Positions 11,952 through 24,386 of a DNA stretch of 64,000 bases are shown here, in pieces. The stretch is from Adenanthera pavonina (Eukaryota; Streptophyta; Magnoliopsida; Fabales; Fabaceae): the NCBI GenBank assembly GCA_026686845.1, contig JAIVEN010000001.1, forward strand, positions 39,176,001-39,240,000, given 5' to 3'. Below the pieces are notes generated by a model. That model was not told the origin of the DNA and did not search any database. It was given only the letters and a program-made list of their open reading frames with translations. The position numbers and the translations under genes were made by a program. Position 1 is the first letter of the stretch. Every line of letters begins with the position of its first letter.

Positions 11952-14900
11952 TTATCTGTATGGTGGCACCCCTAGCATTGGCTCCAACGGAGCCAACTGG
12001 AGCTGTAGAAACTTATAAACTGATTCAGTTGTCACTGAAGCCACACGAACAATAAGACCGGTTCTCTGTACAAAATATGAGCCAGCAGTTAAAGAAAATG
12101 TATAAATCATTTGACAGCCATGAAGTCTGCATGACCCAAAAAAAAAAAAAGTTTTGAATATGGTAGCTCCCTATAAGGCACCAAAACTTCAAAACCAGAA
12201 TCCAAGGTCTAATGCATATCTGATATGACACAACACTTTCCTTACACTCAAACATGGCATATTCGCCATGTTGTGATGCCAATGTAGCGCTTAATTGGTG
12301 GCAATATTCCAATATGAATTTACCTAGCAATTTACTCTTGTTAAAATGCAAGTTACTGTGCTAATTTTTGCAACTAAGTATTTTCCAAAGGACAAAAATT
12401 TAATTATTTACGTGTTTGCTATCAGGCATGAAGTTTTCTATTAAAAATTATAACATATGAAGGAACATTTTGGAAATAGTCAATCTTGTGGTGCAAAACC
12501 ATAAGGAATATCCATATATCCTGTTTTCATTAGAGAGCCTAGCAGCATACAAATAAGGAAGTTTATCTAAATTTTCCCTTCGAGAAATTATTGAATCCCA
12601 AACCCAGCCACGTCAAAGAATTATAAAATCAATGTGGAATCATCACTGAATTCCATTAGTTGTTGAGATAAGATCCACAATGACATAAGGTAACACCACT
12701 AATATTTTATATTTTATCATTTCATATTCCAATATTAACATCTACGAAGCAATTGTATTGCATCAATACTTCCGAGTTTCAGCCAATAAAATTTCATTGA
12801 ATTTATTTTTGGGAGAGGGCTTAAAACCAGGACTATTGAAGTCAGACATCAATAAACTCAAAATGCCCTTCAAATAATGACACTACAATCTAATATCTGG
12901 ACATTTTATCAAAGCTCATGGATTAATATAAATAATAACTACCTTTGGACCAAAGAAACTGCAAGAAGCAATGAAGCTTGGCCTTGACATGCAGTGATCA
13001 GAATTTCTTTTAGTTTGATGGCTGAAAGCTGTGGAAGGGTACAGTAACTGCTCAGACATTATTCTTTTCACATGATCTTGTGCAAGATTCTGAACATGCT
13101 GCACCTTCGGCCTAAAAAAGTAAAGCATTTCGCACAGAAGTTTGTAGTAAAAGAAGATCAAACAAAAAATGAGGAGTGCAAAATAAATCACTCACCCTAG
13201 GAGTACAATCATTGCAATTACTTGGTAGTCCTGCATGTAATCTTCGATACAGCCAACTTTTTCTTTATCTAATAAAATCTGTTCATAAGTCTATGACAGT
13301 TCAGTTGAATAGAGAAAGGAGAAAATGAGGATATGCATAATATGTATGAGTGTGTGTGTGTGTGAGAGAGAGAGATGCAAAACAATCCCATTGCAATCAT
13401 CAGGAATGGCATTTGCTGCAAGAATAGTCTGCAGTATACCTCAACTCTTTCCATTTTCACTAGTTTAACGTGTTTCTCGCGAACTAACAACTTTTTACTA
13501 TTTTCCCCTTAAGTTCTGGTAATAAAGAGGGTATAGCAGATGTCATTACATATTTGCATAAGTTACTTAAGATGTTTGAAATCATCTGCTACTCACACAA
13601 CAACCATTTTCTTATAGCACGCTTGATCAGTATCTTGCAAAAATATTCGAAAAAGTGGTCCTTTTTCAATCTAGACTTCAGAGGAGGGAGGCAATGGTGT
13701 TAAATGCTTTAGACAGTGATTCCCTACCAAGAGGTGTTTCTCATGGCAAGGGCTAAAGGATGTGACTTTGCTTCCCAGCATCGATCACATTACCAAATGT
13801 ATGGACTATGCACAACTAGAAATGACCAGTTGTAAAAAAGAGGAGGTATTCCAAATTGTTTGTTCTGAACAAATTCAATGAAAACCAATGAAAATTATTT
13901 TAATATTGGACCTTTGAGATATCATAGTTTCAGTTTGATTCTCTTTATCTTCTGACTCATGGCATATTACTCCAGTTCTGTTGCAGAAACTTTTGTCATT
14001 AGGTTATCCATAAACTCACCCGGAATGAACAAAAAAAAAAAAAATCTGACCTTTCCTGACAGATTCTGCTCTATTTTCCATAAATTGTACCAATTCCATA
14101 CAGCAATTAGATGTCTCCATTATTTCACAATCTTATTAGTCCTAATGTTTTCCTATCCAAATAAAAAAAAAAAGAAGTTTAATTTTACATTTGCATGGAA
14201 TAGAACTTGCCAAAGTAATTAAGAATAGATTAACCATTTGAGTCACAATATTGCCCCTAGAATTGGAGTATAAATATAGTAAACAACTTCTCAAGAAATA
14301 ACTTCCCCCTTGACCCAGCAATCCTAATATTTTCTTCTTATATTCTCACATTGGCCAGTTTTGTTGCTGCATTTTGCAGCTTCTTTAGCATTCTCAAATT
14401 TCATACATTCTCTATATTGTTTCAAAAGATATTTTATCCTCCCTTCATAGAAATTCTTCTCAGTATTATGAGAGGAAAAGTTAAGAAAAAAAGCAACAGA
14501 AGAGGAGGATAAGATTCTCCTTCACAATGAGACAGTGTAGAAACAATGAAAAGACAGGAAAACTCTTGGAAAAATTAAAATTCTGCAGTTTGCAAATCTG
14601 CCTAATCTAAGAATTTTCAGAAATTTTAACATAATAAATGGCAACTAGCTATATTCTAAGAATTAATAACATTACCGTATCTAGAAGCAAAGGTTGATCA
14701 TCTTCTAAGAATATGTTGTTGGTGCTTCTGTAAAAATTGAAGTCCCATTTTTCTCCACTTTCATGGCGCCCACTTGTAACCCAATCAACAATGACCAAAC
14801 TTGAGTCTGAAGACACCCTGAAGACTTGCTTCTGAGAGTATCTTGCAGTAGAAAAACATGTCACTGGATCCGGAATAATGGCTAAGAGTGCATTGCTCCC

Positions 14901-15995
14901 CACTCTTGCCTACTACACAGGATAAATTTACCATTGCTTATGTTAGTTGAATCCATTATCCATTAGATATACTGACACACCAATAGCCACATCATTAAAC
15001 ACAATACCATTCCCTTGCAAAATAAAAATGTTTCATCATGTTAATACTATGCCAGAAAATCTCAAAACTTAGACTTCTGTCATCGTTAAAATTATACCAT
15101 GTTACAATCAAAACCATAAGTTTAGAAATCAATTGTGCAATGTAAAGTGGAGAACAATCAACACTAAACATTTTCTCTATCATTTTAAATGATAACTTGA
15201 TGAGTCAAGACAATAATGACAAACAGAGGTCTAAGTCAATAAAAACGAATACACAACACAGAACACGCCATATTGAACAAGTAAATTTTTGCTTTATTAG
15301 TATTGGTACCTCCAAGATTTGTTCAGAGCACTTTGATCCCATAGATTTGTAAACCTATACAGGGACAAAGCATCAGTGATTTCTCCAACCTGAAGAAACT
15401 AATTTACAGATAATATATGAAGTGCATCTAACACAGGAACAATCACGGCTAAAACCCACTCATTTCGAAGGAAACAAATAATAATGGAAAACAAAAAGCA
15501 GAAATAAATTGACCTTAGTGGAAGCTTGAGTGGTTAACACTGCGGTGCTAGCATCTCCCACTGAAAGCTTGCATGAAATGCGATCACCCTGCACCATATA
15601 AAAGCAAAAACTCCAGTAATAAGCAAATAGATGTATATAAAACCAAAGCATTGAGAAAAAGGAACAACCACAAGGAAGAGATGGAGCATACAGATACAAT
15701 TCCGCCACCATAGGTTAGCATGTAAACCCATACAGCATCAGTTTCGGAAGAACCTACCTAAGAAATGCCAATCAATGAAGTAATGAGCTCAATTGCTATT
15801 CCCCATAACTCAAGCATCAAACTTATGTAGTTGAAAAGCATTACTGAGGGAGAATCGAAGAATTGAAACCTTTCTTGGTACGATGAACTTGAGAGGATAT
15901 TTTGAAAAGCATCTAATAGCCGTTGATCGGCCTCCTACCTTTTCAACCACCACAAAACCCGTTTCGATTTCTTCATCTTCCTCACCGTTCCGCAT
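11952..15995 (-). CDS. URED: Urease accessory protein UreD (complete, 8 exons)
   Basis: Exons on the minus strand: 15870-15995, 15692-15757, 15514-15588, 15310-15354, 14676-14909, 13196-13278, 12943-13111 and 11952-12065. All introns are GT..AG and all exons join in phase to give 303 residues, close to the usual plant length of about 290-300. Family hallmarks appear in order: VVVEKVGGRSTAIRCFSKYP near the N terminus, LTYGGGIVS and GDRISCKLSVGD, TAVLTTQASTKVYKS, IPDPVTCFSTARYSQKQVF, DWVTSGRHESGEKWDF, MQDYQVIAMIVLLG, FIASCSFFGPK, and TTESVYKFLQLQLAPLEP at the C terminus. UreD is the cytosolic scaffold that binds apo-urease and, with UreF and the GTPase UreG, delivers nickel to the active site. 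The start at 15995 has A at -3 and matches the family N terminus. No stops or frameshifts; the gene looks functional. Confidence 0.95.
13351..13374. repeat. TG/AG dinucleotide microsatellite in UreD intron 5
   Basis: A (TG)n run passes directly into an (AG)n run within the 1.4-kb intron between UreD exons 5 and 6. Likely length-polymorphic. Confidence 0.85.
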
Positions 15996-18204
15996 TTCTT
16001 ACGATGCTGCGTGAGTAGGATGCTCGAGTCGCAGTCGTACCTTTTTGGGCTGGAGGCGCACATGTATACCATGTATATGGATTCTCTGATTCTCCCCCTT
16101 TTTAAAAAAAAAAAAATTAACTTAAATAAAAAAAAGTGCTGGCCAAAAAAATTAAAAGGCTGAAATTAAACCTAAATTACATGCGTTTTATTTTATATAT
16201 ATATATATATAGAAAGATTAATATTGAATGATACTTAAATAGATATTATTGATTATAAAATGTATAACAAATTATATTATTTATGGGTAACAAATTAATT
16301 TACTAAAAGTGAGCCATTTGCATTATACAATCATATTATTTATAGTTGACGAATAATATGATTTTATATTATTTGATTAATACTATGTATTACTATATTG
16401 ATTCTTTAAAATGTTGAGATTTTATTGTATATATTAATTCTTCATATTAATTTATAAACAAATTAATCATTTAATTTTCATAACTTGTTCTACTTTTTTT
16501 TTTAAGTTAACTAGAAAATGACCATGCATCGCATGGGTTTTTCTTATAACAATGAAAAAATATCACACTTTTCATTTAATTTAATCATAGCACAAAGTAA
16601 ACAAATTTAAGTGTTTATTAGTATTTATAGCTCACTAAATTATTATATTAAATTATTGAATACTTCTTTATATAATACATTCTAAGTCATGTTTATTGTT
16701 TTACCTTCTAAATCAATATAGTATTTTAAATCCATGCCTGCTTTAAACTCAAGATATCCCTTACTCTTGTTAATAATCATAGATAGTAAATACCAAGCAT
16801 ATTAGAAATTATCTCTTATGTATATTGAATAACAGTTTTTAATGGGATACCATAATAGTGATTTGAGGAATAAATCTAATTTTTTTGGCACAATTAAACT
16901 TACAAAATTCCAAGTCCATACGTTATTTCCAATTTAATTAAAGATATAAAAAATTAATTATATTTGAACTAATTATCATATATTTTTAAATATAAAAAAT
17001 ATGAACCAATAAAATGAAAGGAATTAAATTTGATAAAGGATGATGTGTAAAGGGAAAAAAAATCCATGTGCCAATTAATGATGGAAAACAGAGGTCAGCA
17101 TATAAGTTTTTTACCAAAAAATTATTGTATTAATTGTGTATAGAAATTTAATTTAATTGCATGTTTTTAATTAGATTTTGTCATTAATTTTTTGCATTAA
17201 TTATGTAATTCAATACATATTTGAATGTTGTCATAATGTATGTGTGCAAAATCTAGCGAACGATAGATGGAGAGTTGGAGATAAATGAGTTTACTAAGCA
17301 ATTTGAAAATAATCAGAACATAAACCTATAGAAAAACTATCCAAACACAAATGTGCACCAAGAGAGAGAAAAAGGAATTAGAAAAGGAGAAAAAAAGATG
17401 GATATGGAGAAAAATGTGTTTATCAAGAAAGTAATAAACCTGCAAAAAAATCATATAAACACAACCTGTATCAAGAGGCAAGGAAATTAGAAAATAAGAA
17501 AATAAAATTGGAGGTAGAGAAAAATGTGTTTAGATTCCAAACAAAGTGAGACTAATTAGGGGTATATATATACACGAATGGAGGTAAAAGATTTTAAATT
17601 TCAAATTGCATTAATGGGTATAATATTCATGAGTCCAATCAGTAATAAATTAAATTTAAAAATTTAAATTGATTCAATAGACATAATGTGGTAATAATTA
17701 ATGGTCATAATGTGGTATTATAGTCATAAACCGAAAAGAAAAGGAAAAAAAATTAAATTACAACAATCAAATGAAGTGGCGGACACACAAACATGAAAAC
17801 AAACTCCAAACCACTGAATGACATTCCACCTCAATAACATTGAAATAGATTTATTGTAGTATTAATGCTTATTACCTCTAATTTTATATAGACAATAGAT
17901 AGATTCCTACCATTTAATTTTTCATAGTTTTACTAGTTTTAAATTCTTTTAATTTTAATAGTAATTCTAAAAAATAAAATTTTTTTAACTCTATCCTCTA
18001 GTGAGTGTATTCTTATCCTTAGCGACTGCCCGTGCCCTCTGACTCTCGGCAACTCTCTCCCCAGCGTTCGTCGATAAAGAGAGGGTTCATGGTGTGTTTG
18101 CGTATTGTATTTGGTGTCTCTTTTTTGGGTTTGCAATAGCAACATGTAGGTCTATAATGTGGTGGTGTTTTTAGTGATAATGAGTATTAGAACCAGCAAT
18201 ATAT
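15996..18204. other. UreD upstream region and AT-rich intergenic DNA
   Basis: The first 100 bp upstream of the UreD start are GC-richer and probably hold its leader and promoter; no clear TATA box was identified. A (TA)n microsatellite occupies about 16191-16212. At about 16510 the text ACTAGAAAATGACCATGCAT followed by CGCATGGG resembles the end of a widespread class of plant repeats, and the sequence near 17925 (reverse strand AACTAGTAAAAC) could be its other end, but I cannot prove an element. No genes seen. Confidence 0.4.
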
Positions 18205-18610
18205 GTTAAGTCAGACGGGCCAGCCAGTTTAGCCTGATAAAATAGGTGGGCTGAGTTTTAAAAATTGGAGCCCAAATAGAAAATGATTTTTTTGGGATAA
18301 GCTTGTTTAGACTCATCCCGTGACGGAGATAGCTAGTTTGGCTCATTTTTTTTTTCTTTTTAAAAATATTAAAAATACATTATTTTATTAAGTAGTGATA
18401 TATAAATTGTAATATTTAAATATTATGTTGATTTTTTGTGAATGATGGTGTTAATTAATTGCATTAATTTAAATAATTATATAAATTTTTTTTAAAAATT
18501 TCAAAAAAAAAGGGCCTTTGAGCCTACCCTATATGGGCTCAGGTTTTTAAAACTGAGCTTGTTTGGCAAAATGGGCATTTTGACTTGGCTTGTTTTGTTA
18601 GCTCTAGTGA
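18205..18610. mobile_element. Possible non-autonomous DNA transposon remnant
   Basis: Both flanks carry GGGCC/GGGCT-rich clusters (GACGGGCCAGCCAGTTTAGC on the left; GGGCTCAGG and GGGCATTTTGACTTGGCTTG on the right) around an AT-rich core. This pattern is common in plant hAT-like MITE families. Terminal repeats and target duplication could not be resolved, so family and limits are uncertain. Confidence 0.3.
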
Positions 18611-19139
18611 GTACAAATCTAGCTTCTCTTTTGACATCGGATCATGGTAGTGCTGATGGCAAGGGATTTTAGGTAGTGTCTTTGTTAGTTTTCTTTGTTC
18701 CTTGTGTGTTTCTCTTTTTTGGCTTGGATCTGATTTGTCTTGGTTGTCACAGGTGGTTCTATTGCCGGTAGGATAGGGATGGTTGGTGGTGTTTATGTTG
18801 GTTTCCTTTTCAAGTCTTTTCTCGGGTAGGTTTTGGTTTTTAAGTTTGGATCCATGTTTGCTTATACTGTTGTTTCGGATTTTAATAAAGTTTACAAAAA
18901 AAATCATAGTAATTCTTACATTTTACAAATGTTATTCATTTATCCTAATAACTATAATCAATATATATTGATATATCTATTATATGTACTAAACTAAGGT
19001 ACACTGAGATTCGACGTATTAGAATTCTGCGCTGCCACATTTACTTAGTGAGTTGGAAAAAATATGTTTCACATTGCCAAATGTATATTAATATATTTTG
19101 AATTAAATGCTATCAATATAACATTTAATTTGTGTTATT
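18611..19139. other. Intergenic, nothing recognised
   Basis: T-rich on the plus strand between 18620 and 18870, then AT-rich. An open frame on the minus strand (18539-18907) shows no recognisable domain. Confidence 0.5.
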
Positions 19140-19283
19140 GTTAAATATTTGTGTTTAATTATTTTTTTCCATTTTTGGTGCAATTATAAATCTATAAAAA
19201 TAAATAAAAATAATTAAATATTGGTATATATAATTCTTTTGAGTGACACGTATATGAGACTAATGATTGATATGTGAATTTGT

Positions 19284-20815
19284 TAGACTAGTTGGCTTCC
19301 AAAAAATGGGATGAATTGAGAAGTTTAAAATTTTTCTGCAAAAATGTGATATTGCAGTGATAGTAGAAGTTTGCAGAAAAACAGAGTACAAAGATAATAA
19401 AAGCAAATGCAAGATAAAGTAAGAAAGGACAAGAAAATTTATCTTAATTCGGTTTAATCCACTTGACCTATGTCAAGTCCCAAAACCACTACTTGAGATT
19501 TTTCATTATTTATAAGAATTTAATAGGCTCCTTACAATTCCTCAGTATAACTTTGTACTCTGTCATAAGAACATTTAAATTCTACACTCTACACTTTTAC
19601 AAAGTGTTTTCCAAATTTCCTTATGAATCCCCTCACAAAATCATTCTTCTAGATGAAGAAAAAATTTTACACAGGAAAAACACTCTCGAAATCAGAATAA
19701 ATATGATAGTTGAAGTATAATAAATGAAGTGTGAGAGTAAGAAAAGCTTTGACTAACGAATACAGTAAAGTTTCAGTATATACAACATAAAATTGTTATC
19801 TACAACTTCAAATGAAGTTCTATTTATAGATTTGTGATTAAACTAGTCGTTAGACACAACATCTAGCCGTTAGTGACGTTAACCAATAATTACTCTGCAA
19901 AACTAGCTGTTCACCAACTGTATTTAATGTGTTTGACACACTGAAATTCAAATTTTGGATGTCAACAGACGAATTTCGTATTAAGCATAAGTTAAAGACT
20001 TCAACGTTAAACTTCCAAAATTTGTTTGTTCAATAGTGAAATTCAAATTTTGAATTTGTCATGTATATCTCATATTGAAATATACGAATTTTCATATCAC
20101 TAGTGCATCTATTAAGTATGAATAGTTGTCTCATGTTTTTGCAATGTACTTGAAATTCAAATTTTAGAAGTCAAAATTCATCTATCAATGGCTAACTCAA
20201 CATGACACAAAAGTTCTGCTATGTGAAATTCAAATTTTACACTTCAAAATTCATTTGTCACAGACATGCTCTAACAAGACTCACAAGTTCTTATTTCAAA
20301 ATTTAAATTTTGAAACTCAAAATTCATCTGTCAGAGAGAATAACTTTGAACTTTTTATGCGCTTGAATATTATTCGAATTTTGATCGAACTTTAGACGAA
20401 TTTTGCACATTTTACTAACTATGTTTAACTCGAAATCTGAATTTCAATACTTGAAATTTGTCTGTTAGAGATGATGGCTTTGAAACTTCAAATTTTAGTA
20501 AGCAAAGTTCACATTTTGTACAAAAACACATAAGAATTAATGCCAAAGTTCGTCTATTAATTAGTGTTTTCTAAATTTAACATATGTTAACATAGGATAA
20601 TTATAAAAACACTTGTTTAAATGTTATGGGAACATAAATAAATAAATAAAATCAAAGCCTTTTACCCCATATACATTGTAAGAAATCCAAACAACTAAAT
20701 TTTCACATATTTTTCATTGGATTTCTTCACTCCTATGCTCTTACACTCCTTTGATATTCTCCTTCTAAGCTCTAATTGTTTGAAATCATCAAAACACTTG
20801 ATTCAATAGAATTTT
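19284..20815. mobile_element. Insertion of about 1.5 kb, class unknown
   Basis: It splits a 145-bp repeat unit at GTGAATTT and the unit resumes with GAATTTTCATATT, so GAATTT appears on both sides as a possible 6-bp target duplication. The inserted DNA has no coding region that I recognise; the open frame at 19463-19720 gives no domain. It holds a run of degenerate internal repeats (19940-20480). It could be a solo LTR or a non-autonomous element; neither terminal repeats nor TG..CA ends are convincing. Confidence 0.4.
19940..20480. repeat. Degenerate repeats around GAAATTCAAATTTT
   Basis: Variants of GAAATTCAAATTTT followed some 20-40 bases later by AAAATTCATCTGTCA-like text recur near 19945, 20040, 20150, 20225 and 20300, with a weaker copy near 20450. 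Spacing is about 75-110 bp. GAAATTCAAATTTC-type text is nearly self-complementary, so each unit can pair with itself or its neighbours. Confidence 0.6.
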
Positions 20816-20905
20816 CATATTTATATTTAATTCCTTTATTTTTCCCATTTTTGGTACAATTATAAATTAATAAAAATACTTTTGATTGATGATATATATA
20901 ATTAA

Positions 20906-21098
20906 TTTTTTTTTGTAACGAATCATCCGATATCTAAAGTCGATAGCTTCGACTAATCTAGATCGACTCGTGTCAAGCCGAGACACGAGTGGATCTCCTA
21001 AGCACGTCTTTTCCATTCCCACGACCCCTAGGAATCAAACCCAGGAACTGATGGTTAAAAAACTTAGACCCTTTCTATCTTAACCAACATGGGTTGAG
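20906..21098 (-). mobile_element. tRNA-derived SINE
   Basis: Read on the minus strand, the element has a tRNA-like head (ATGTTGGTTAAGATAG, A-box-like), then GGGTTTGATTCCT, a good match to the RNA polymerase III B box, then a body of about 110 bases ending TTCGTTAC and a nine-A tail (plus-strand T run at 20906-20914). Head, box spacing and A tail fit a plant SINE. The body contains a strong hairpin at 20961-20994. The left edge of the head is approximate. It sits inside a 145-bp repeat unit. Confidence 0.7.
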
Positions 21099-21420
21099 CA
21101 ATAATGATTGATATTTGAATTTTTAAATTTGTATTTAATTCCTTTAGTTTTTTTTTCTTTTCTTGGTACAGTTAATTTTATAATAAAAATAATTTAGATG
21201 TTGGTACATATAATCACTTTGAATGACACGTGTGTACTCCTATATGAGCAATAATGATTGATATTTGAATTTTCAAATTTGTATTTAATTCCTTTATTTT
21301 TTTTTTTCCATTTTTGCTACAATTATAAATTAATAAAAATAATTTAGATGTTGGTACATATAATTACTTTGAATGACACGTATGCATTCCTATATGAGCA
21401 ACAATGACTGCTATTTGAAT

Positions 21421-22451
21421 TTAACTCTTTTAATTTTTTTCAGTTTCGTACAGCACTATAAAATTTATAAATAAATTAATTAATTAATTATAGTTGATAA
21501 AATTTCAAATTTAAGATGATATTAATTTCCACATTTATGTTGGCATTAAATGTCATATTAGAACTTCCCGATGTATTTGGCCATTTGTGTTGAAGCTATG
21601 ATTACATTTCTCTGCACATTTTTTTCTTGATAAGGCGCCCCTCTCATCTTTTTTTGTGTGTTTCTTACTTTTTCATATTATTATTCATTCTTTTCTTCCC
21701 CTAATAATGGTACTTTTCATTTTGTTTTCATAGATTCCAACTGAAAGTAAAAATTCAAAGCCACCCAAAAGATTTTACAAGGGCGACTAGCCTTGTTATG
21801 CTGGGTAGGTTCTCTCTTCTTTCTTGATCTACAGGACCCATCCTTTGTGCATGCCTCCGCTGCACCAAACAATATCGATCGTCTTACTTCTTCGCAAAAT
21901 CCCAACACCCTCATTCTCTCTTCCTCTTCCCCTCTTTCTCATTCATCACCAACGTTCCTGAAGCCTCTCTTTCACAATCACCAACAATAATTGATAACAA
22001 AATCCACTGTCTCTTTCTTCTCTGACTTCAAGTATTAATTCTAATGGTCTTGCTATGGTGGGTATTGTAATTCTCTCTCAATTGTTAATCCTTTCTCTTA
22101 CACTTCTTTGTTTTTTTGTTTGAGTCCTCGATGGTTGCCAGCCATGAGCACTAGCTATTCTAAAAGAATGCCAGCTAGTATCAAAATCATGTATAAAAAT
22201 AAAAATAGGAGTTCGATGTTAGATGAGCGATTTCTTCCCTTACTTGACTGTCATAATGATACCAAAAACTTGCTATTATGAAAGAATGAATGTACGTGTT
22301 GTTGGTGGAGGATCCAACCCGTAAAGTGAGAAGAGAGGTGGTGTTAGTGGTGATAAATGGGAAAGATCGAGGGCAAGAGAGTAAGGAGAAGAAGGTGTGT
22401 GTTGAAATTTTTTAAAAAGCCAAGCCACGTCGTTTAATCACAATGAATGGG
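21421..22451. other. Intergenic region upstream of the TNL relic
   Basis: CT-rich, leader-like sequence lies at about 21800-22060 with an open frame at 21793-21990 whose product I do not recognise. It could be the decayed 5' region of a gene, but no matching downstream exon was found. The rest is AT-rich with nothing recognised. Confidence 0.35.
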
Positions 22452-22625
22452 GGTATACGGATGTGGCTTATTTATTTCTTCTCTCCTTTGTGCTGATTGA
22501 AACATTTGGCTTTAGTGGAATCTTCTCCAAAGTTAGTGCAAGGAAACAAAAATGAAATATGGGTTTTCCTTGAAGAAAAAAATATTGAAGACGAGATTTT
22601 GATCAACCATATGCAAAGCTGTATA
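22452..22625 (+). pseudogene. Relic of a TNL 3' flank (third copy)
   Basis: Closely matches 32125-32304 and 62690-62868, the DNA downstream of TNL1 and of TNL2, in the same orientation. It shows that a third TNL unit once lay here; its coding part is gone. Homology stops on the right at ATGCAAAGCTGT, where the inverted segment begins. Confidence 0.75.
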
Positions 22626-23498
22626 TGAACTAATGTTTTTGTTTTTCATAATCATATGAACTGGATTCTCAATCATATTCAATGGAACAGGTAGCTTGAA
22701 TCCACTCTTTCTGAAATTTTTTTTTGAATTCAATTTTAAATCAATACTAATATGCTTAATTAATTTATATGCACCTGTAAATGTTCTTGTAATCCTCTTT
22801 CTGTATCACACATGCATAAAAATTTTTTTTTGGTACCAACTACAAAATCAAATTTTGATTGAAAAATGATTTGACAAGATTTTATCTAAAACCAAATCTC
22901 TGAATCAAATTATGTTTATTAAAAACAAATTTAATTTTGTAATTCAACATTAATCATTGAAAACTGTTTATTAGATCATTCAAGTTGATGGTACCCATAA
23001 CTCTTCAAATTTTTTACCAGCAATCCAAAACTCAAACGTGTATTTTATGTTTTTATATTACTAAATTGGAAAAAAATTAATAATGATGTTATCTTCTTTT
23101 CTGGCAAAAAATGTTATTTTCTTTCAATATATGTTATTTTCATAGAAATGCTGTTTGATACATGGGTATGATTTTATTTTAATATATATCGTTTAATGGT
23201 TTGATTAAAACATTCTTTTGTGTAGGCCTCGTCATGAGTATTAATCCAATCAACTATCACTGTATCTATGTTCATATTATTTTTTAAAATAATCTAAATT
23301 TAATATAGAAATCAATTTGATTGGTTAGGACCTAAATTGAAATTTTTTTATGAAGCATTCTTTAAGGTTAATTTGATCTCTATTTATGAATAAATAATCA
23401 ATTCGATGGATTAAATAATTTTGGTTGCAATTTAGTCCATATTCAAATTTGAATTTGAATTTCTTGGTAAGAAAATTTTGAAATTGAAATTGTTTAAG
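22623..23498 (-). repeat. Inverted copy of the TNL downstream flank
   Basis: This 0.88-kb stretch is the reverse complement of about 32303-33198 and of the matching flank after 62870. DNA on both sides (22452-22622 and 23499-23625) is in the direct orientation, so the segment was inverted in place. Landmarks: ATAATCATA near 22650 pairs with TATGATTAT near 33195, and the GAATTTGAATTTCTTGGTAA area near 23455 pairs with TTACCAACAAATTCAAATTC near 32335. Confidence 0.8.
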
Positions 23499-24386
23499 AA
23501 AAATTGACTTGATCTCTAATTAATTTGAATCAATTAGGAACGTTTTCTTTTGAAAAATAGCTGGAATTAATTAATGTCAATTTATTATAGATTAAATTCA
23601 AATAAAAATTATGCAAAAAATTGTAACCTCTCTAGGTTTCACTTCAATGGATATGTAAGTCTTTATACTGATCCTCCAAAAAAAAAATGTAGACAAATTA
23701 CACAACCTATACCTTGTGGTGCTTTAACTCATTCTTTACACCCCATTATCATCCACCAACTCATTCTTGGATGAGCCCGATTTACCTGAACGATGAAGAA
23801 GCCTATAAAAATCCGTTTCCATCAAGCCGGTAATTGTGTGCCATATGTTTTAACTAACCGCCGTGCTTACATGTAATTGTCCACGCAAGCACTGATGCGT
23901 TCTTCATATACTAGATCAGCAATTTTTAACATATTGTTAACACCGTTAAGCTTAATTAGCACCTTAAAGGATGAACACTTCAACAGTCCCAAAGTAAAAG
24001 GATTAACTTTGTGACAGGTAAATACTATAAGGATGCATTTGAAAATTTTTAAAGTATAGGCGGTTATTAAAAAATTGATACAAAGTATGTGGACTAGAAT
24101 ATTATTTTTCCCTTTATTTTTATCCATATCATTCCTTTTTTTTTTTTAACCCGGAAGATGCGATGAATAAGTTTAAGTTTGTCGGCTGGACAGTAAAAAA
24201 ATTTGTCCGATTAGCTCATAGTAAAATTGTAAGAGAAACTGACAACGATCTTTTTTTACATACAAATTTTTTTTAATATGTTAGAAGTAAGAAAGGAATT
24301 ATAAACTCAAATTGGAGTAACTGATAGAGTTCGAGAAAGACTAATTTTTGCTAATGATAGGGAATACTTGATAATTCTACTGCACA
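23499..24386. other. Flank resuming direct order, then intergenic DNA
   Basis: The first 130 bases are collinear with 33200-33320. The remainder, to the start of duplication unit 1, shows no gene or recognisable repeat. Confidence 0.5.

Larger units (their letters stand above)
19140..21420. repeat. Array of about 145-bp tandem repeats, interrupted by two insertions
   Basis: Each unit runs through a TTTAATTCCTTTA-like start, an ACAATTATAAAT block, ATTTAGATGTTGGTACATAT, TTTGAATGACACGT and AATAATGATTGATATTTGAA. Copies lie at about 19140-19283, 20815-20905 (continuing after 21098), 21118-21262 and 21263-21418. The first and second copies are split by an insertion of about 1.5 kb and the second by a SINE. 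The unit is non-coding. Confidence 0.65.

Noticed and set aside
13375..13450. Possible extra UreD exon between exons 5 and 6 (ILAANAIPDDCNG in one frame)
   Set aside because: Exons 5 and 6 already join in phase and match the family without a gap; the segment has no UreD similarity.
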